Source of the DNA: Vicia villosa
Taxonomy: Eukaryota > Streptophyta > Magnoliopsida > Fabales > Fabaceae
DNA length: 64,000 nt
Direction of reading: 5' to 3'
Assembly (NCBI RefSeq): GCF_029867415.1
Contig: NC_081184.1
Span: 71,794,116-71,858,115, forward strand
The notes under the pieces are model-generated. The model did not search any database. It was not told the DNA's origin and saw nothing but the letters and a program-made list of their open reading frames with translations. Position 1 is the first letter of the stretch. The number at the start of each line of letters is the position of its first letter. Positions 57,190-64,000 of the stretch are shown here, piece after piece. Made by a program: the position numbers and the translations under genes.

Positions 57190-58473
57190 TGCAAAGGATT
57201 TAGTATAGTCAATGCATTCTTGTTGACTATATCCCTGAGCAACCAGTCTGGCTTTGTTTCTGATGACTTCACCTTTCTCACTCAGCTTGTTTCTGAAAAC
57301 CCATTTTGTTCCAATGATATTGAATCCTTTAGGTCTTGGAACCAAATCCCAAACATCATTCCTTGTAAACTGATTTAACTCTTCTTGCATAGCAATTATC
57401 CAGTCAGCATCTTCCAGAGCTTGATTAATAGAAGTTGGCTCAATCAAAGACACTAAACCAAATTGACATTCTACATTGTTCTTTAGGAATGCTCTTGTTC
57501 TGATGGGATCATCTTTCTTTCCAATTATAACATCTTCTGGATGAGCAGAGTTGAGTCTAAAGGATCTTCTGAGTGTTGGCTCTTCAGATATTCTAAGATT
57601 CTCTAAAGACGCTGCAACTTGATCTTCTGCTACATCCTTTCCCTTGGGATCTTCATGATCTAAGTTAGAGATGTCTATATCTGCAAAATTCTCAAAATGC
57701 TTTGGATTTTCAATGCCAAGCGTATCATCAAATCTGATATTGATTGATTCTTCAACTATCAGAGTTTCAGTATTATATACTCTGTAGCCCTTAGAGCATT
57801 CAGAATATCCAAGAAGGAAACACTTCTGAGCTTTGGAATCAAACTTGTTCAGATGATCTTTAGTATTCAGAATATAACAAACACATCCAAAAGGATGGAA
57901 ATATGAAATGTTGGGCTTTCTAATCTTCCACAATTCATAAGGAGTCTTATTAAAAATAAGCCTTATGGAGATTCTATTCTGAATATAACAAGCTGTGTTG
58001 ATTGCTTCTGCCCAAAAATGCTTAGCCATATTAGTCTCATTGGTCATGGTTCTGGCCATTTCTTGTAGAGTCCTATTCTTTTGTTCTACAACCCCATTTT
58101 GTTGTGGAGTTCTAGGACAAGAGAAATCATGGGCAATACCATTTTCTTTGAAATAAATTTCAAAGAAACTGTTCTCAAATTCACCACCATGATCACTTCT
58201 GACTTTTATGATTTTACATTCCTTTTCAGATTGAATCTGATTACAGAAGTCAATGAACACAGAATGTGACTCATCCTTGTGTTTTAAGAACTTTACCCAA
58301 GTCCATCTGCTATAGCCGTCTACAATGACCAATCCATATTTCTTGTCTCTTATTGATGCTATTTTGACTGGGCCAAAAAGATCAATGTACAGAAGTGTTA
58401 AAGGCCTAGAGGAAGAGACAACATTTTTAGATTTAAACGCGGGTTTTGAAAACTTCCCTTTCTGACATGTTTC
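57190..58473 (-). pseudogene. Sirevirus integrase and RT N-terminus, interrupted at both ends
   Basis: From the right, the integrase begins within the zinc finger at CQKGKFSKPAF, followed by IDLFGPV, SDHGGEFEN and the glutamate of NGVVEQKNRT. The linker (PYELWKIRKPNISYFHP) leads to MQEELNQFTRNDVWDLVPRP and the reverse transcriptase start KWVFRNKLSEKGEVIRNKAR. It then meets the solo LTR at the SFASVV position. The position after VIVD reads G rather than the usual D. The N-terminal part of the integrase and the protease are beyond the insertion at 58474. The preceding GTTTC (58469-58473) should be that insertion's target duplication. Confidence 0.88.
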
Positions 58474-61400
58474 TGTCATACCCCAAAATTTACCCGATAT
58501 GATTCACGTCTATTAATTTAATAAGGGTATTAAAATTAAGAGTTGTGGGGTTTAACATATCTATTGTTAAACCAAATATCTTATAAAACCTTTTATTTTA
58601 ATAATGAGTGTGTGATTAGTAGGTATTTGGGCCCCAATTATTTGGCCCATCTACTTTATTTTTAAGGCTTCCAATTCTATGTATTTTGCAATTTAATTTA
58701 TCTTCCACTAATTATTGGTGTTTTTTTATTTTTGTCTATTGCAAGTTTATTAATTAATATTTTGTTAATTAATACTATTATTACTAACTATTATTAGGAT
58801 TTTAGTATTATTATTAATTTTAATATTGTTATTAGGATTATTATCATTAATTAATTAATCAAAATATTTATTAAGTTAACAGAATACTTTGGGCCAAAAT
58901 GATTAATTAGGCGGCCCATTGGGTGTAGAAAACCCTAATTTGAGCGCTATAAAAGGAGGCCAATTTTTATACTGAAGGGGGATCCGAAAAACAATCTGAA
59001 CCCTTATTCTTTTTCTTTCTCGAACAAATTTTTTTTACACAGAGGCCACAATTCCAACCATTGTTCTCTCTCACGTGTACTATAAGAGATTCTTACTCTT
59101 TGCACCATCTTCTATACCAAAGATCCATACATTCATGAACTTTGTACATAAACCACCTTGAACATTCTAACAATAAACATCAATACCGCCTCCCTACAAT
59201 TTTCGCTGCAAAAAAACTCAATCTTCAATTACCACACCATCACTTGCAACCTACAATACTTTTATACACAACATTTTCTCCTAAATTGACTCTCAAGTAC
59301 ATATTCTCTTCATCTGTTTAGCCTTACACAAAAAAAACCTACAATTACCAATTTTCCAAGAACGTATATATATTTTTATTCAAACACTCAATCCTTTCCC
59401 ACACTCATCAAATAGACTTTCAAACCAAACAAAAACAAACCATAGATTGAAAACAAAAGGTTGGAAAATTGTTGTTTGTTGTCTTTAGCAGGTTTAAAAC
59501 AGAAGAAGAATCAGAGATCTGACATCACCGACACGTTACTTTGGCCGCTCAAACAGCAAGCGCACACCGTGGACGAAAGACCCACCGCGAGATCGATTCT
59601 ATTCCTCAACTCAAAGCCTACATCGCTCCGACACTCCAACTCCACCCTGCAACGTACGCTACACGGCTCCCGAGCAGCCCCGCACGGCTTCACGAACAAC
59701 AACAACACCGATTTAGAGAGAACCTCAAAACGAAACACAAGAACTACATACGGTTCATCAATTTGACATCACAAACTCCACCGGTGCATCATAACGTCAC
59801 GACAACATGTCAAGGGAGTATCGTATTCGACGGAAAGCGCATCAGCTGACAACCTCAGAACCGACACCGACGTGACGAATTCAATGGCTCTTCTACATCC
59901 ACAGATTGAACACCTGCAAACACATAATCAATTCACAGTCGAAGTCTTGAGTAGAGTAACGCATAGCACACCACAAGAAGCTTCGACTCGATCCACAATC
60001 TTCAACTTCCTCCAACTTTTACAAACTGCAGAGATTCAACTCACTTCAAAACCACTCAAAAATCATCATACTCATTATTCAACATCAAATTCACGATTGC
60101 AACTTACCAATCTGGAGCAATCACTGCCTCGTGCTTCGATGATCCCTTCCAATGGAACTCAACACCGACGCAATATCGATTGTAACAGCAGTAACGAACA
60201 AAAGAATTCAGATTAATCATAACTCACCGTGGCTCAAGGGCAGGAAACACAACAACTTCATGAACCCATGAGCTCAACAAAGGTCAAACACTGATGAAGA
60301 TCAATTCGCACCTGCAACATAGTACCTTCATCTTCATCGTATCTCAGATCCCTCAGCAACGCATCACAAATTGAAAACGACCAAAGGCATCGATCACCAT
60401 CATCTCTGCGGCTTCGAACTTAATCAATTATGGCGGAGGAGAAGAAGATTAGAATCAAACCCAACTTGCTTCAACAAATTCACTTTTCCATTGGTAATTC
60501 TTCCATTTTGCTCTTTAATTAATGTTAGGTATTGTGTTGGTTTCGATGCTGTTTGCGTGACATTTGGGGCTGTGCATAAGAAGTTCGTGAGGGAATTGAG
60601 AGTTGAAGCAGACATGAGTGTGGCAGAGAGAGATGCAGCATGAGGACAGAGGGAGAGGATCACTTTTAGGTTTTTGTTGTGATGTTAATTTTCGACCTGG
60701 GCTGGGATAATCTAAAAAAAATAATAAATGTATAATAATAATTAGTTTTAGGTTTAATTGATTTAATTAGTTTAATTAGAATAATTAGGTCAATAATATT
60801 ATTTAAATTTAATAAGTATTTCTAATTAGGTTAGTGATTTAATAGGTTTAATAATTAGTTAATCATTTTAGGTTTTTTTAGGTTTAATAATCTTAAATTA
60901 ATTTTGGTTTTTTAATCGGGTTTAGCCTTCGACTTCACAAACCATAGATAACTAAGGAAAACCTTTATGAAAGTGTTGTCCATTAACCTCCGTCTAGGTT
61001 TTAACCTTTAGGATTTTTAACCAATTTAATTAGTTAGTTAATTGTTTTAATCGAATAAATCGATTACGATAATTAGCAAAAAAAAATCATTTTTTGTCAA
61101 ACTAACTAAGGTTTTTCTATATACAGGTTAAGGTTCAATTTATTAATCATTTTGATCGGATTAATCGATCGCGATGATTAATAATCAATTATTGAATTAA
61201 TTAAATAATATAGATTTATTTACTAAGGGTTTTAACCGATTCAATTGGTTACGATGATTAGTAATCCCTCCTTAATTCGTTAATTGTTTTAATCAAACCT
61301 ATTGATTACGATGATTAACGATAAATAATTTATTTAATAAAACACATCAATTTGCTAACGGTTATAATCGAATCGATCGATTAGCATAATTAGCAATTCT

Positions 61401-61937
61401 TTATTTAATTTGTTAATTATGTTGATCAAACCTATTGATCATCGCGATTAATGAAACATATAGTAATCAGAGTTGTACGCCACATCAAAACACTTCTCTT
61501 TCATAAACTACGAATTTCAAAACTGTGATAATTACCAAACTGCGTACGGTAATTCAAAATACCTTTCAAACTACCTCATATTAACTCTAAGGCGTACAAC
61601 CCTCCCCGAACTACGTAGACTCTGATCCTCCATAAAGAGGTATGTAGAAACTTGGATAACCAAGGCGAGTCCCCTTCCCCAAAACCTCAATTAGGTTTAA
61701 ATCTCACTTTTAACCCTATTCATTTTCTGTCATTAGCCATAAACCACAAACCTTACCATAATACTCTTACAAACCTTAAATGCAAACCTTAGGAAAGGGT
61801 TAAGGGTGCCTAACACCTTCCCTTAACTTGATTATAATAACTTATCCAGATCTCTAAACTTCGTAGGGTTTCCTATTCGCCCTGGCATAATAGGTGGCGA
61901 CTCTAAAAGTATAAACTTTTTAGGGCAGGTTGCTACA
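58474..61937 (+). repeat. Tat/Ogre-type 5' LTR (second element)
   Basis: It starts TGTCATACCCCAAAATTTACC and ends GTTGCTACA, 3464 bp. The conserved GGGTGCCTAACACCTTCCC (61804-61822) and TGGCGACTCT (61895-61904) lie near its end. From about 60960 to 61470 a phrase of the type GATTAC/GATAATTAGCAA with TTAATCGA recurs in several degenerate copies. Open frames at 59461-60216 and 60371-60643 have no recognised domain. Confidence 0.85.
58948..58956 (+). promoter_or_regulatory. Likely LTR TATA box
   Basis: CTATAAAAG about 470 bases into the LTR is a near-perfect plant TATA box, located where a Ty3 promoter is expected (end of U3). Confidence 0.6.
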
Positions 61938-61939
61938 AT

Positions 61940-61957
61940 TGGCGACTCTGCTGGGGA
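61940..61957 (+). other. Tat/Ogre-type primer-binding site
   Basis: TGGCGACTCTGCTGGGGA lies two bases after the LTR and is identical to 18237-18254. Confidence 0.88.
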
Positions 61958-63673
61958 CAACACTAATGGTGAATTATTATGCTCCTAGGTTTTGATTTAG
62001 GGTTTAGGCATTGGTCAATTATTAGGGTTTGGCTGATTTTTTTAGGGTTAGGATTTTGGATTAGGGTTTAGGGTTTTCATTTCTTTTTCAATAAATATTT
62101 AATTTCTCTTTTTATTTATTTATATTTTTTATTTATAATCATTTTCCTGAATGTTTAATTGTTTATAATAATATTGCACTGTGGGATAATTATAAATTGT
62201 GGTTAAAACATAAGTGTGGGAATTATCCTTAAGACCAGGGGAGACTTGCATCTCCTACGAGTCTTACTGATAATTCCACTCAGAGTGGGTTGAATATCTG
62301 GAAATGTCCAAAACGAGGTTTGACTTTGTTGAGGGCAGGACTGGGTATTTAGCTGATCTCTCTGGGAACCTACCCCTAAAACTCGAACCTCATGGGAAAA
62401 TGAGTTGTTCTAAAATCCAAAGAGACAAAAAGTCTCGGAGGCTACAAAAGGCCCCATGAGACCTTTTTAGAACATACCAATGGGAAGGGTAGACTCCCTA
62501 AGCCGTTACGTCGAACCTATGAACTTAGGGTCAAGTGCTCATTATATGTTTGCAATTTATTTACTATGAATATCTGTGTTTTAATTCTGCATGTCTTTCT
62601 ACGCGTTCCCTAGCCTGTAGGGATTCTGTTTCCAAGATCATGTCCTTCCCACGAAGGACATCTCCATTTACGCACGTCAACTGGCCTCTCGATGGTCATG
62701 AGACATAGTGGCTGTCTTGAACAGTCACCCTATGCCTACATCTACGCACTCACTAGCCGGTAGGGATTCTACTTCTAAGATCACATTCTTCGCACAAAGG
62801 ACATCCTCGTTAGCATACGTCAATTAGCCTCTCGATGGCCATGAGATCTAGTGACTGTCTTGAACGGTCACCCCATGCTTGCTCCCGCGCACCCCCAAAC
62901 TTGTAGGGTTTGGATTTCCATCTTTCATCCCTAGCCTGTAGAGATTTCACTTCGTCCGACATCGTCCTTAGATAGGTTGTGTTCTTCATAGCAAACCTTC
63001 CCACGAGGGACAACTTCGTTAGTACATGTCGAACGGCCCCTCGACGGCCATGAGATTTGGTTACTGTCTTGAACGATCACCAGGTGCTACCTTCTGCGTA
63101 CCCCCTAATCTAAGGGATTTCCATTGGTGTGTCATAACGTCTAGCTTGCAAGGATTTCACTAAGGGTCTAATGTCACCTCTGAATCCGCATTGGCTATCG
63201 TTAGGGTTATATCTGTCGCACGTCTGCATTGCATATAAGGAGTCATAATATACACTGAAAGAGGAGTCTTTTGCATACACATGCATTTGCATTTTTCAGA
63301 CATTCATACATTTACATTTGCATCTCCACCTTCGCCCTTATCCAATCTTTGCTATGCTAGTTGATTTCCCGAGACTCGTGAATAAACTCGAGAAGGTTCC
63401 TAAACTTTGGAAAGAGGAGATTTATCATTGGATATTCAAATGAGCTTGACAAAGGAGAGAGGACAATCCTTCACTATACAAACTACGTACCTACTCTTAC
63501 GCCCGCACCTATGCCCCTTCATGTTGGGGCAGTCAATGCAATAGAGGTCGTTACTGAGCAGGAGTTGGTCCAACAAAGAAGTTCCCCCATGGATGCACTT
63601 AAGGGGTATCTACTTATAAAGGGGTTCATCTTAGAACCCAACGAAGCTTACGAGAACACCCTACAATGATTTG
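61958..63673 (+). other. Leader and start of internal region, second Tat/Ogre-type element
   Basis: The first part is non-coding, with TTAGGGTTTAGG runs near 62000-62070. From about 62590 to 63130 three or four degenerate units of 150-200 bp carry TAG(C/G)CTGTAGGGATT, CCTCTCGATGG(C/T)CATGAGA and GTCTTGAACGGTCACC. A short frame starting near 63355 (LVDFPRLVNKLEKVPKLWKE-like) may be the beginning of a gag-type region. It is interrupted by stops and I cannot assign it with confidence. Confidence 0.5.
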
Positions 63674-64000
63674 TGAAGGATATAAAAACACTTAGAAAGG
63701 GGGGGTTTGAATAAGTGTGACTTTAAAAACTCTTAAGATAAAAACAAATAACACAGTTATTTTTATCCTGGTTCGTTGTTAACGAAACTACTCCAGTCCA
63801 CCCCCTTAGAGTGATTTACCTCAACTGAGGATTTAATCCACTAATCAATCTTGATTACAATGGTTTTCCACTTAGATACCCTCTAAGTCTTCTAGAGTAT
63901 TCTGATCACACCTTGATCACTTTAGGAAATACACCACTTAGAAACTTCTAAGTCTTCTAGAGTCTACTGATCACAACTTGATCACTCTAGGAACCTTTTA
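63674..64000 (-). repeat. Sirevirus LTR fragment entering window end
   Basis: TGAAGGATATAAAAACACTT at 63674 starts an LTR closely related to that of the 21265-29513 element, in the same orientation, and includes the TCTAGAGT..TCTGATCAC repeats. It would be the 3' LTR of another minus-oriented Sirevirus. The candidate target duplication to its left is ATTTG (63669-63673). Confidence 0.85.

Larger units (their letters stand above)
49566..64000 (-). mobile_element. Second Sirevirus, interrupted and incomplete in window
   Basis: This minus-strand Ty1/copia element has its 3' LTR at 49566-50386, then an envelope-like region, RNase H and reverse transcriptase, and integrase reaching 58473. A solo LTR and a Tat/Ogre element are inserted in its pol. 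Its protease, gag and 5' LTR should lie to the right of the window. It belongs to the same group as the element at 21265-29513 but is a clearly different, older copy. Confidence 0.85.
58474..64000 (+). mobile_element. Second Tat/Ogre-type element, 5' part only
   Basis: The 5' LTR (58474-61937), the Tat/Ogre primer site and about 1.7 kb of internal sequence are visible before another Sirevirus LTR enters at 63674. The element is inserted in the integrase gene of the second Sirevirus. The right side, including any pol gene and the matching GTTTC duplication, lies outside the window. Confidence 0.8.

Noticed and set aside
59461..60216. Overlapping 100-residue open frames in the second Tat/Ogre LTR
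   Set aside because: They lie in LTR sequence, overlap each other in different frames and show no domain; their length is expected in CA-rich sequence.
61990..62080. TTTAGGGTTTAGG runs resembling plant telomere repeat
   Set aside because: Only a few degenerate copies occur, inside an element leader; there is no true telomeric array.

Overview
The window is plant nuclear DNA made almost entirely of transposable elements; I found no host gene, rRNA or genuine tRNA gene. The families present are Ty3 chromoviruses of the Tekay type, Tat/Ogre-type elements whose primer site is TGGCGACTCTGCTGGGGA, Ty1/copia Sireviruses with an extra 'envelope-like' reading frame, L1-type LINEs and one Stowaway-like MITE. 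Their large size and dense nesting suggest a big-genome legume, probably of the pea/vetch/lentil group. That placement is inference from element families.

Left part (1-7944): two Tekay-type LTR fragments, one inside the other; the 5' half of a LINE on the minus strand (ORF1 and endonuclease); a MITE; a decayed copia LTR with a broken gag; a decayed Tat/Ogre LTR end; and the C-terminal reverse transcriptase of a second LINE.

Centre (about 7761-42060): a stack of five layers. A decayed LTR-like repeat holds a solo LTR (7945-8798 plus 40920-41399, target duplication TTCTT). That holds a Tekay element (8799-40914, CTATT). The Tekay pol gene holds a 14.6-kb Tat/Ogre-type element without recognisable gag-pol (14405-37239, GAAGG). 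That element holds a Sirevirus (21265-29513, AGACC) that lacks reverse transcriptase. The four inserted layers each have perfect 5-bp target duplications. LTR divergence, counted by eye, falls inward from about 3% to 0.7% to 0.08%, as nesting order requires.

Right part (42061-64000): a decayed minus-strand copia pol split by a 6.4-kb solo Tat/Ogre LTR (GCTTC). A second Sirevirus starts at 49566 and carries an envelope-like region. Its pol is interrupted by a minus-oriented solo LTR (55333-57184, ACTGA) and by a second Tat/Ogre element starting at 58474. That element is itself entered by another Sirevirus LTR at 63674, which runs off the window.

The most interesting signals are the internally consistent insertion chronology, the two large recently moved but coding-deficient elements, the higher-order tandem repeat in the 3' leader of the Tat/Ogre-type element, a partial copy of the primer site inside the ends of the Tat/Ogre LTRs, and the palindromic GC-rich minisatellite inside the Tekay LTRs.
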